DNA from: Clostridiales bacterium
GTDB lineage: Bacteria; Bacillota; Clostridia; Christensenellales; Pumilibacteraceae
DNA length: 64,000 nucleotides
NCBI GenBank assembly: GCA_014799665.1
Contig: JAAVHP010000009.1
Span: 1-64,000, forward strand
Direction: 5' to 3'
The position numbers and the translations under genes were made by a program. Below are positions 50,442 to 59,544 of the stretch, piece by piece. How positions within the stretch are numbered: the first letter of the stretch is position 1; the number at the start of each line of letters is the position of its first letter. Under the pieces are notes generated by a model that was given only the letters and a program-made list of their open reading frames with translations, was not told the origin of the DNA and made no database searches.

Positions 50442-52451
50442 TTACGCTTGTTTATAAATGTGGTATACAAACCCGCAATTCCTGCCTATTTCAACCGTTT
50501 CCGTAGTAGCATTGGTAAGCGTTTTTTGAGTCTTTGTTACAGCCGTATTGTTGCCTTCGACATCCGTCCACACATCGGCTACGTATTCACCCGCGCCCAA
50601 GAATGAAAAGTCAAGATTTACCGTATTGGGCACAACGGCATTTATACACGCCACAAACCAATCGTCGCCCGACTTTATCGCCGCACAGTAATACATATCG
50701 GGTTCGCCGCCCAAGAAAATCATTTCGTCGTGTTTTGCGGGGAGTGCTTTATAGTAGCTGTTTACCGTCTCGTCGTAATACTCGCTCGCATAATCACCCA
50801 TGGACGGAATACCCGATTCAAACAACACCGCAAGCGCCATTTGGTGTCCGACGGTAAGACCGCGATTTCTCGGCTTTACGCACGGCGTAAAATCTGCCGC
50901 GCCCAAAAGATTGCGCGTAAACATGTGGTTAACCGTAACCGTACTGTCTACGGTATCGAACTCGTTGCCGTAAATACCTTCGCGATTGATGACGTTGGGA
51001 TATTTGCGACGCTCGCCCGTAGGCTTATTCGATCCGTGCGCATTGACTACCATTTGCCGTTTTGCACATTCCTGATAAATTGTTTCATACCATTCTATCG
51101 CACCGATGTCCTCGCTCTGATGCGGGGGTTTTTCCACCGTTTCGCCGCTGAAAAAGTCTATCTTAATTCCCGATGCGCCCCAGCTTTTCCATTGGTCGAG
51201 CTTTTCCGTAAGTATTTCTTTTTTGCCCTTACCGAAAGTTTTATATGCGTCGCACCACACTATGACCTTGACGCCCTTTTGCTTGGCATAGTCCATAAAG
51301 TCAAGGAACACATCCATTTGACTTTCGAGATCATTATCCCAATTGCCGTCGAGAATGTGATACTTCCAACCCATAGCGACCGCAAGATCGACATACTCTT
51401 TATGCAGTGCATAGTCCCGTTGATTATCTACGCCCGGATAGCGCAACCAGTTAAATGTAGAAACACCCGGCTCTACCCATTCGTAATCATATATCTTTTT
51501 CTCGTCGTCCGTAAGTTCGTCGTAATTATCCGGACGCCACGGCGTTACGTCGTCATATACTTTTTCGTGCATTTCACTTTCCACGACCGTAGCAAGCGTC
51601 CCCACCGAGCCTAACCGCCACGGTGAAGTGAACGGGTATGCCACTTTATTGTCGTTTTCGGTAATGCCAGCGGGAGTATGTACCGTTTGTAAAATACCCG
51701 TGCCGTAATTCTTTTCCTGTTCTTTAAGGAACGAGCCGTAAAACCCGCTTCCTATCAAATCGGATTCGGTAATAAGTGAATACAGATCGGCGCTACCCAC
51801 TTTATACAATATCGGCATAGCAAGCGTGGAGCCGCCCAAGCCCGCAACGTTTTTGTAAACGTATGCGTTTTCATAAGCAAAGAATTCGCCCTCTCTGCCC
51901 CACGCCGCACTCGTCTTATACGGCTGTGTCCAAAGCTGCGCATTGCTCGGCAACGCAAACTCGCTGTTTTCGGCGAGCACCGTCATAGTCCCACTCGAAC
52001 CGTCTATCGCGCGAATGTTGTATCTGTAAGCATAGCCGTCGTCGTACGCGCGCATTATGACGTCGAGATAAAATTCCCACGCCTTAAAAGTTATAATCGT
52101 TTCATTGCAGTCGTAGCTTACGGTCGCGTGTTTTCCCGTAATATTTTCGTACTCGCCCGTTATGCGCTTATTCGACGAGCCTTCCACCGTCAAAAGTCTC
52201 AGATCGTCCTCCGCAATGGTAAAGCCGAGCGCCGATTTTTGAACAATCGCCGTACCGTCTTTTGTCACGGAATAGCTTAATTTACCGTCCGCATCCATTA
52301 CAACCGAAGATGTTATCGATCCGTCGGGCGACTTAACTATCCATTCTCCCATATTGTTCGTCGTTGATTCGGAACAACCGACGAATGCAATGGTAGACAT
52401 ACATATTGCTCCGCATAGAGCCGTCATAATGATTTTTTTGAATTTATTCAT
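50442..52451 (-). CDS. GH97 lipoprotein glycosidase (alpha-galactosidase/alpha-glucosidase family)
   Basis: The 669-residue surface lipoprotein has lipobox FVGC at about 26. The N-terminal GH97 beta-sandwich (SPDGSITSSVVMDADGKLSY) is followed by a barrel with GMGWKYHILDGNWD-like and GASGIKIDFFSGE segments and NAHGSNKPTGERRKYPN, VINREGIYGNEF. The Asp in KIDFF (near 431) corresponds in position to the nucleophile of retaining GH97 alpha-galactosidases, so galactoside activity is favoured, with moderate confidence. It would trim glycans at the cell surface before uptake. GGGAGA lies before ATG. Confidence 0.9.
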   Translation of the reverse strand: MNKFKKIIMTALCGAICMSTIAFVGCSESTTNNMGEWIVKSPDGSITSSVVMDADGKLSYSVTKDGTAIVQKSALGFTIAEDDLRLLTVEGSSNKRITGEYENITGKHATVSYDCNETIITFKAWEFYLDVIMRAYDDGYAYRYNIRAIDGSSGTMTVLAENSEFALPSNAQLWTQPYKTSAAWGREGEFFAYENAYVYKNVAGLGGSTLAMPILYKVGSADLYSLITESDLIGSGFYGSFLKEQEKNYGTGILQTVHTPAGITENDNKVAYPFTSPWRLGSVGTLATVVESEMHEKVYDDVTPWRPDNYDELTDDEKKIYDYEWVEPGVSTFNWLRYPGVDNQRDYALHKEYVDLAVAMGWKYHILDGNWDNDLESQMDVFLDFMDYAKQKGVKVIVWCDAYKTFGKGKKEILTEKLDQWKSWGASGIKIDFFSGETVEKPPHQSEDIGAIEWYETIYQECAKRQMVVNAHGSNKPTGERRKYPNVINREGIYGNEFDTVDSTVTVNHMFTRNLLGAADFTPCVKPRNRGLTVGHQMALAVLFESGIPSMGDYASEYYDETVNSYYKALPAKHDEMIFLGGEPDMYYCAAIKSGDDWFVACINAVVPNTVNLDFSFLGAGEYVADVWTDVEGNNTAVTKTQKTLTNATTETVEIGRNCGFVYHIYKQA

Positions 52452-52471
52452 ATCGATCTCCCTATTCGCGA

Positions 52472-54271
52472 TTATGCTTCCGCAATGCTCGCTTTGAGTC
52501 GTTCAGCCATGGTTTTTAGCGCATCCATATCCTGCGCCTCACCCTGAATCAACGGTTTTAAGTAAGAATTCGCTACGACGTTAGTCGCTATATTTATGGT
52601 TTTGGTACTGCCGTCGAGCGTATAGAAATTTTCGGGATCACCGACTTTATGCAAGAGCTTTACCTTGGTATTATCCGAATGGATAAACTCGTCGCTTTCT
52701 ACTACCGATTTACGCACGGGATACCACCCGTTACGTGCAAATGCGTATGAATGTCTGCTGACGTAATCGGCAAACACGCCGGCGGCGGCAAGTTCGGTAT
52801 TCGTAAGATTCTGCGATCTGTAAAAACCGAGTCCGATGCTGTTTACCGGTATCCTATCTTTATATTCGCCGTCCGAATAAAGCCCCGAAAGCGGCATTAC
52901 GCCGTATGCGTCGTTATCGCAAATGTCGCGAATAGGCGTAGGCCAGCTTATTATTCCCATAAACGCCGTTCCCGCTTCCACACGGCTACGCGCATTGTTT
53001 TCGTGTGCGTCGTCACCCACAAGCAATCCGTGATGCTTTCCCGAGCTGCCAAGTAAGTCGTACGTATTGTTAAGCGCCGTTGCCGCCGCCGTAAGTTTTT
53101 CGTCGTCATCCCACGTATTGCGCACCCCGCCGTTCGCATACTCGAAGTAGTCCGCGCCGTTTTGTGCAAATGCCGCAAGCGCAGACACTTCTGTCCATGT
53201 AGCCGAGCTGTTGCAAATAAGCGTTTTGAAATCGGGATTGCTTTCCGACTCTCCGTCATATACTTTTTTAAGCAATGCGCCGAATTCGGTATAGCTCTCG
53301 GGCAAAGCATTGTCGCCGTTGTACTTTTGCATGAGCGCCTTATTATAAATGATGAACGGCACGCCCGAAACAAGCGGGATCGAGCACAATCTACCGTCTA
53401 CCGAGCTATCGCGCGAAGCCCCTGCGTACCAATCATCTGCCGAATACTCTATACCCGCCAAAGTGTAAATCTCGTCGATAGAAAAGTAGTTTTTGTCGGT
53501 CTCGTTTTTATTGAGCGTTTTTTGAACGCGCAACGAGAATGTATCTTGATTGGAAAGCGTATAGGTAACATTTACTTTAATCTTGCCACTGAACTCTGGA
53601 TCCGCGTTGAATTGCTTTGCAAGATTCCACATAACGTTGTCGTTAATTCCAGAATCCCAGCCCATGCCGAGCCATACATTTACGTTTACGTTTTCGAATA
53701 TCGGTTTGCCGTTTTCGTCGAGCTTCATGGAATTGTCGCGCTTATATCCCGCGTACAGCGTAGTATCGCTCGTCGCGACGTCGGACACGAAGTCCCATTT
53801 TTGAGTACACTCTTTGTCTTTGTACCAGCCCGTAAAAATATGTCCGAGCCGAGACGGTATAGGCGTTTCTATCTCATCTATCTCTTTACTCTTACGCGAG
53901 CTTATAACCGTGTTTTTATGTTTGCCTCCGTAGTTTTCGTCAAACGATACGGAAACGTAATCTACGTTTTCCCACTTTGCATACAGCGTGACATCGCCCG
54001 CGAGCGGCTGACGAAAGTTAAACTTGTGGGTAAGCCCCTCGTCGGTGTACCAGCCTTCGAGCTCGAGACCGTCGCGGTGTGGATTCCAATTTACCGCTTT
54101 GCCGCCACTCGGGACGCTTACGCTTCGCGAAGAAATTTGCGCGTCGTAGTTCAAGTGATAAACCACATTATACTTATCGCCCGAATTGCCGCACGCCGTA
54201 AGCGAACTCATGCCGAATACCATTGCGGTACAGCACGCAACCGCTATAATGCGTTTTAAATACTTCTTCAT
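52472..54271 (-). CDS. Second solute-binding lipoprotein, with N-terminal InlB-type repeats
   Basis: The 599-residue protein has a lipobox (SSLTAC at about 27), then two Listeria/Bacteroides-type (InlB B) repeats (about 34-102 and 105-175: LEGWYTDEGLTHKFNF ... LYAKW; FTGWYKDKECTQKWDF ... LYAGYK), and then a family 1 solute-binding domain (about 185-599, SVDGRLCSIPLVSGVPFIIY, YGVMPLSGLYSD). InlB repeats are usually surface adhesion or spacer modules; fusion to a transporter receptor is unusual. It may dock the receptor near the cell wall or on glycan. AAGGAGG precedes ATG by 7 nt. Confidence 0.88.
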   Translation of the reverse strand: MKKYLKRIIAVACCTAMVFGMSSLTACGNSGDKYNVVYHLNYDAQISSRSVSVPSGGKAVNWNPHRDGLELEGWYTDEGLTHKFNFRQPLAGDVTLYAKWENVDYVSVSFDENYGGKHKNTVISSRKSKEIDEIETPIPSRLGHIFTGWYKDKECTQKWDFVSDVATSDTTLYAGYKRDNSMKLDENGKPIFENVNVNVWLGMGWDSGINDNVMWNLAKQFNADPEFSGKIKVNVTYTLSNQDTFSLRVQKTLNKNETDKNYFSIDEIYTLAGIEYSADDWYAGASRDSSVDGRLCSIPLVSGVPFIIYNKALMQKYNGDNALPESYTEFGALLKKVYDGESESNPDFKTLICNSSATWTEVSALAAFAQNGADYFEYANGGVRNTWDDDEKLTAAATALNNTYDLLGSSGKHHGLLVGDDAHENNARSRVEAGTAFMGIISWPTPIRDICDNDAYGVMPLSGLYSDGEYKDRIPVNSIGLGFYRSQNLTNTELAAAGVFADYVSRHSYAFARNGWYPVRKSVVESDEFIHSDNTKVKLLHKVGDPENFYTLDGSTKTINIATNVVANSYLKPLIQGEAQDMDALKTMAERLKASIAEA

Positions 54272-54283
54272 GCCTATTCCTCC

Positions 54284-57200
54284 TTAAACCGTTTCGGCTT
54301 GCGCTGCGCTCGCCGACCATTTGATATTTGTGTAAGCTCCATTAATGTTCACATTTTTCAGCGACAGTATCACCGCGTCGGTGCTTCCGGTGAAAGTGAA
54401 CCGGATAGCCTTTGAACCGTTTTCCAAACTCGTCGCGCTTATCGTGTAATTCCCGCCGGAACGTGTAACCGTATATTTGATCTTTTCGGTCGCGCCAAAC
54501 CATTCGTTATTCAGTGTGCCGTCAATGGTAGCTCCATCCAAACTTTTGTTAATAAATGTTCCGTTACCGTTGTTATCTATACGCATTACACTGAACGTCT
54601 TTACGTCTCTATACGCGTAGTCCTGTATTGCAAGGTGAATCTTGTTGTTGCCGCTCCAATTGCTTCCGGCAGAACTCGTATCCGAAGCAAACGCGAACTC
54701 GAATTCGAACGTAAAATCGCCGTCGAATATCATATACGGACTGAACCAAGCGTCATTATCGCCCATGCCGTTAGCGTTTACATTGCAAGCGATCCCGTTC
54801 GTCTCGTCGCAAGTAACGGCGAAACGATTATCGTCAATCGACGTTCCGTAAGACCAATTGTTGTTTTCTTGGAAAGGTCTGTACGCGTTTATAAAATTCA
54901 TTCCGTCGGTTGTAAGCTCGTTTAGCTTTTTTATCGCCTCTGCGCCGGTCAAATAAGATGTTAGTATACCCGTTTTGACCGAGCTGTTTTGGAATATACC
55001 CGGTACGGTATCGATATCGGCTAATTCTTTATTTGTGTAGCCCATAACATATTCGTCGTTGACAAAGACGTAAAAGAATTTTTCGTTACGCATAACGGAT
55101 ATCGTGAGCGGGAATGCGTTACCCCAATCGCTCGTTCTGAGCTTGGGATCGTTCAACGCATAGTATATAGGAGTTGCGGACGTAGTATGGTCAAGCGTCG
55201 TCCAACCGTCGGCGTCCATATCGAAGTATTTAACTTTGAGCGCTCTGTCGATTTTAATATTACCGGCGGCGCCGCACTCGCCTCTGTCCGCAAATGCTGC
55301 CAAATACTTTTTAACGTTGTCGCCCTTTGCCGAGTGTGTTACGCCGTAAATCATGTCCGTTCCGCCCTGCGAATCGGCAGTGAACGTAACTTCAGCGTAG
55401 TAAACCTTGCCGGCGGTCACGTCGAGCTGCGCAAATGCTATGCCGTCGCCGCTTATGTAGGCAGTCGGGTTTTGCCCGTTGTCGTAATTAGCGCCGGCTG
55501 TATAACTCAGTTCGTGCGCGCCGTCACCGCTTATCGATCCGAACACCTTTTTGTGCGCGTGCACCGTTACGTCTTTCGTCACATCGCCTATCGTATACGT
55601 AACGATGTACTCGCCTATCGCGGTTGCCGTTATAGCGGTCTTGTCGGAGTTGAGTGTCGCCGTTTGGCTGTCGCAAGCGACAACGACCTGCGTCGTTATA
55701 TCGTCGCCGTCGGAAGAAACAGCGGTAAATGCCGGGAGCGTTATTTCGTCGCCTATAGGTCCGTAAATATCGGTGACGTTGTCCGCAATCGTTATTACAG
55801 GCTTATTCGACGTAATGATAATCTCCACGGTATCCGTCTTACCCAAAGCGGAAACGGTTATCGTAGCCCTGCCGACACCCGCTACCGAAAGTGTAAAACC
55901 GTCTACCGATATTACCGTCATATCGCTCGAAGTGACCGTTACGGTCGTATTTTCAAGCGTATAATATTCCGCGGGATCGAGAGATACGGTGATCGTGCGC
56001 GTATCCGTCGAATCGTCTTTCCATGCTGCCGTAAGCGCTTCTTTATTCGTTACGGATACCGCGGAAAGAGCGGGTATTACGGTTATCGTAACGCTATCCG
56101 TAAAGTTGCCCGATTTTGCCGTTATCGTTGCGGTGCCCGCTTTTAACGGCGTGAGCGTTTTACCGCTTACCGATATGACGGTCGGATCGCTTGACGATAC
56201 AGTCGCGTCATCCAATCCAAATACGCTTACATCAACCATACGCGCGGAGTCGCCCGCCGCCCAACGTGCGGTAAGCTCGGTTTTATTGACTATGGATAAG
56301 CTTTGCTCGGGTACGGACCATTTTATATTAGAGTACGTCCCCTTTACACCGCAGTTTTTCCAAATGAGTATTACAGGCTCGCACGGGCTTTTCCAATTGA
56401 GCGCGCCGTGATCGTCGTACGTCCACACATTGAGTTGCGTTCCGTCGGGACGGCTTATCTTAAACGTGTATTTCGCAAGCGGCTTGTTGTTTACGTCTAC
56501 CGTACAAATACGCGATACCGAATATTTCAATTTCATTTCGCCGTCGAATTTATACCATTCGCCGCCGTTCACGATGTTATCCGGATGTTCCCAATCCCAG
56601 CTGTTGGGCTTGTTTACGCTGAAACACTTCGCCATTGCGCATAGCTGTCCGTTTACGTTATCCACCCTGCTCGCGCCGAATAAAAACGCAGGGTTATTAC
56701 CGTAGTTACTGCTCCACGAATCGTAATCATCGCGCGCGTGCCTTACTTCCAAGCCCATATATCTATTCCAATCGGAAGCGCTCGCAAAGGTATCTGCGGC
56801 AAATGTATATTCCCACTCAAATGTAAAGTTCCCGTCAAAAAAGATATACGGGGTAACAATACCTTTATTTTCGCTTGTAAGCGTATCGGTATCGAATGTA
56901 TAGTTTGCGCCGAGTGCCGCCGCGTCGGACGACGATATATGCTCGCTCGCCTCGTTTTCCGTTTTCCACCAATCGCTCGGAGCGAACTCGCTCATGAGTT
57001 TGCTGCCGTTATCGGTAAGTGAATCGAACTTTGCTTTCGCGGCGTCGCCCGTGAGCCAAACTATATTCGATATATCCGTTTTTATGCCGCTCTGTTGGAA
57101 ATATCCGGGAACAGTGTCTTTATCCGAGAAATACTTGTTTGTCACCGTGCACACATAATCGTCGTTGACAAAATAGTAGAAGAAATCGCCCACACGCACG

Positions 57201-58549
57201 GTCGCAAGCTTGCAAGGGAAAGACTCGAGCTTGTCTATGCCGCGGAATTTATACAAACCGTCAGTGTAAATTATTTGTGTACGCGGCTGATTACCTTGAT
57301 TAAGTTGCCAACAATCGCTGTCGTTTACTATATCAAAGTCTTTCACTCTGAATGTTCTCGTGCCGTTCCAATATTTTTGTTCTTCACCTTCATATTCCGG
57401 TTCGCGAGTAATCGCCGCGCCTCTGTCTACATACGCGGTAAGATAACGGGTATTGTCGGCTTTGACAGAGTGCGTCATACCGTAATATGTACCCCAGTCG
57501 GGCTTGCCGTCGGAGTTTATCGTAAATTCCGAATAGTAGATTTTACTCGGTTCGGCATCAAATGCAGCCCATGTACCGTCCCATCTATCGAAAAACACTA
57601 CCTGTTCTTCGTCAGCTACGAATTGCTTATCTTCCTCATATGACACTGCGGAAAGATCGACCATTCCGTACCCGTTTACATTTGCGAATACGTTCCTGTA
57701 TGCGTTTACGATCAGCGTAACTGATGCAGTCAGGCTTTCGTCGCGCGGGTCGGCGACGTCGAGTTTCACCGTATATGAGCCTTTTTCAATCGCTTTGACC
57801 GTCATGGTGTTTTTATCGAAAGAAATTCCGTCCGAGCAAGTCGCAGTAATATATTCACGTAAATCAGCGCCGTCGCAAGACAATGCCGTTACGGGAAGTT
57901 CTACGTTCGTATTAACCGCACCTTTTACTTCGGTAGCTTCGCCGAAAGTAGGCGCTGTTAATGCTACCACGGCAATATCCACGCTATCGGTAAAACCGAA
58001 TGTCGAAACAGTGACGATAGCGTTACCTTGCGCCACTGCGGTAACAGTATTTCCGTTTACCGAAACCACGTTGGTATTGTTCGATACGATTTCAATCTTT
58101 GCGCAGGCTACGTCGAACAAATCGGGCTTAATCGCATATTCGAGCGTTTTACTCTCACCGACTACGATCTTTTCAAGCGCGTTTTTATTTACTATGGCAA
58201 TTTCACTCGGCGCTTGCTTAACGGTTATATTGACGCTGTCGCTTTCGTCGTCGGCGATAACCGTAATTTTGGCTATACCCGCGCTTTTTGCTTTAAGCGT
58301 CATGCCGTCTGCCTCAACGACAGACGGATTGCTTGACGTTACCCGTATATCCTTTTCGGATATTTCGGACGGTATGTCGATCAGTAATGTTCTGTCGGCA
58401 CCACCCTCGAACCATTCGGCTCGAAGCTCGGCTTTGTTGGTTATCCGCAATGCGGTAGGCTCGACCGTGTTTTTGGAACATCCGACTAAACACGCCGCCA
58501 AGCACATGAATACCGCAAATACAATTAACCATAACTTTTTTGATTTCAT
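54284..58549 (-). CDS. 1421-residue lipoprotein with duplicated Ig-like/LamG-like module
   Basis: Lipobox CLVGC lies near residue 24. The protein is two copies of a roughly 700-residue unit (about 33-745 and 746-1421). Each unit has Big_2-type Ig domains (VTSSNPSVVEADGMTLKAKS; VSSSDPTVISVSGKTLTPLK), a beta-sandwich region (KIYYSEFTI...YGMTHSVKADN; KVYYAEVTF...YGVTHSAKGDN) and a LamG-like region (IFFDGNFTFEWEYTFAAD; MIFDGDFTFEFEFAFASD) ending in NIKWS. No catalytic motif was seen. It is most likely a surface glycan-binding protein, by architecture and neighbours. GGGAGG lies before ATG. The 58-nt gap upstream has a weak hairpin and no clear promoter. Confidence 0.82.
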   Translation of the reverse strand: MKSKKLWLIVFAVFMCLAACLVGCSKNTVEPTALRITNKAELRAEWFEGGADRTLLIDIPSEISEKDIRVTSSNPSVVEADGMTLKAKSAGIAKITVIADDESDSVNITVKQAPSEIAIVNKNALEKIVVGESKTLEYAIKPDLFDVACAKIEIVSNNTNVVSVNGNTVTAVAQGNAIVTVSTFGFTDSVDIAVVALTAPTFGEATEVKGAVNTNVELPVTALSCDGADLREYITATCSDGISFDKNTMTVKAIEKGSYTVKLDVADPRDESLTASVTLIVNAYRNVFANVNGYGMVDLSAVSYEEDKQFVADEEQVVFFDRWDGTWAAFDAEPSKIYYSEFTINSDGKPDWGTYYGMTHSVKADNTRYLTAYVDRGAAITREPEYEGEEQKYWNGTRTFRVKDFDIVNDSDCWQLNQGNQPRTQIIYTDGLYKFRGIDKLESFPCKLATVRVGDFFYYFVNDDYVCTVTNKYFSDKDTVPGYFQQSGIKTDISNIVWLTGDAAKAKFDSLTDNGSKLMSEFAPSDWWKTENEASEHISSSDAAALGANYTFDTDTLTSENKGIVTPYIFFDGNFTFEWEYTFAADTFASASDWNRYMGLEVRHARDDYDSWSSNYGNNPAFLFGASRVDNVNGQLCAMAKCFSVNKPNSWDWEHPDNIVNGGEWYKFDGEMKLKYSVSRICTVDVNNKPLAKYTFKISRPDGTQLNVWTYDDHGALNWKSPCEPVILIWKNCGVKGTYSNIKWSVPEQSLSIVNKTELTARWAAGDSARMVDVSVFGLDDATVSSSDPTVISVSGKTLTPLKAGTATITAKSGNFTDSVTITVIPALSAVSVTNKEALTAAWKDDSTDTRTITVSLDPAEYYTLENTTVTVTSSDMTVISVDGFTLSVAGVGRATITVSALGKTDTVEIIITSNKPVITIADNVTDIYGPIGDEITLPAFTAVSSDGDDITTQVVVACDSQTATLNSDKTAITATAIGEYIVTYTIGDVTKDVTVHAHKKVFGSISGDGAHELSYTAGANYDNGQNPTAYISGDGIAFAQLDVTAGKVYYAEVTFTADSQGGTDMIYGVTHSAKGDNVKKYLAAFADRGECGAAGNIKIDRALKVKYFDMDADGWTTLDHTTSATPIYYALNDPKLRTSDWGNAFPLTISVMRNEKFFYVFVNDEYVMGYTNKELADIDTVPGIFQNSSVKTGILTSYLTGAEAIKKLNELTTDGMNFINAYRPFQENNNWSYGTSIDDNRFAVTCDETNGIACNVNANGMGDNDAWFSPYMIFDGDFTFEFEFAFASDTSSAGSNWSGNNKIHLAIQDYAYRDVKTFSVMRIDNNGNGTFINKSLDGATIDGTLNNEWFGATEKIKYTVTRSGGNYTISATSLENGSKAIRFTFTGSTDAVILSLKNVNINGAYTNIKWSASAAQAETV

Positions 58550-58607
58550 AGTTTCCTCCCGGACATATTTTTTAGCGACATATGTATCGCTTGATTACTG
58601 CCTAAAA

Positions 58608-59507
58608 TTATCTGTAATTGATATTTTTTTCACTCATCCATTTGAATGGGTCGTCGCTTTGACACGATTTTCTGTACTCGCGCGGACTTACCCCTTTCCA
58701 CTTTATAAACATGCGCGTAAAATACTTGGGATTATCGATGCCCACCATTCCCGCCACTGTTTCGACACTCACATCCATTTGTTTCAAAAATATACAGGCG
58801 TTGGAAATTCTATAACGATTTATATAATCTATAGGCGTCATATCCAAAAACTTTTTGAACATACCGTACATTTGTTTTTCCGATACGTGCATATCATCGG
58901 AGATTTGCTTGATCGATAAATTCAAGCGGTAATTTCCGTGAATATATGTCAATATATCGTTGAAATACTTATCTGCCAACGAACCCCTTACTCCGATAGG
59001 CGCGTATTTTATTTTTTCGGCTATCAGTTGCGCCGCGATCAACAAAAAGTATCCGGAGCATTTCAAGCTTTGCAACATACCGCCGTCGTAACCGTCGTGC
59101 AATTGCATAAAAAGCTGCGCAGCTTGAGCATAATCGTTTAATATAACATAGTGGCGTTCTTTTGTAAAACCGCATAACAATAAAAATTCGTCAATGTCCT
59201 CGTTCGCACCGATAAAATTTACCCAAATATACGACCAAGGTTTTACAACATCGGGATAGTAATCGTATTTCACGCCACGACGCAACAAAAATGCAGTCCC
59301 TTTGCCTAAAACATACTTCTTGTCGTCCACGCACAACGTACCGTGTCCGTCAAGCACAAAATGCAACGAATAATACTCGCGCATCAGCCCTTCATGTTTT
59401 TTGTCCGGTCTGCAATACTCCTGTCCGACTTTAAGCAAATTTACCCTATATAGTTTGTCACTCACAGGTATCTGCACGATATTGGTTTCTTTTAGCTTTT
59501 CATACAT
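58608..59507 (-). CDS. AraC-family transcriptional regulator
   Basis: The 299-residue protein has an N-terminal cupin-like sugar-sensing domain (about 1-150: YYSLHFVLDGHGTLCVDDK, GTAFLLRRGVKYDYYPD) and a C-terminal double helix-turn-helix (about 200-290: NLSIKQISDDMHVSEKQMYG; VETVAGMVGIDNPKYFTRMF; KGVSPREYRKS). The layout is that of activators of sugar operons. It is the second gene of the upstream operon. The duplicated operators at 39174-39200 and 61849-61875 sit where a class II activator binds; linking them to this protein is inference. The gene starts 37 nt after the SASA esterase. Confidence 0.94.
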   Translation of the reverse strand: MYEKLKETNIVQIPVSDKLYRVNLLKVGQEYCRPDKKHEGLMREYYSLHFVLDGHGTLCVDDKKYVLGKGTAFLLRRGVKYDYYPDVVKPWSYIWVNFIGANEDIDEFLLLCGFTKERHYVILNDYAQAAQLFMQLHDGYDGGMLQSLKCSGYFLLIAAQLIAEKIKYAPIGVRGSLADKYFNDILTYIHGNYRLNLSIKQISDDMHVSEKQMYGMFKKFLDMTPIDYINRYRISNACIFLKQMDVSVETVAGMVGIDNPKYFTRMFIKWKGVSPREYRKSCQSDDPFKWMSEKNINYR

Positions 59508-59544
59508 AAATTTCGTTCCGTTTTTTATTATGTGTAATTACAGT

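Noticed and set aside
53162..54259. Open frame of about 365 codons on the plus strand
   Set aside because: Mirror of the repeat-containing solute-binding gene, which has a lipobox and strong ribosome-binding site on the opposite strand.
58570..58592. Terminator between the AraC and 1421-residue genes
   Set aside because: The AGCGA/TCGCT stem is short and is not followed by a T-run on the transcribed strand.
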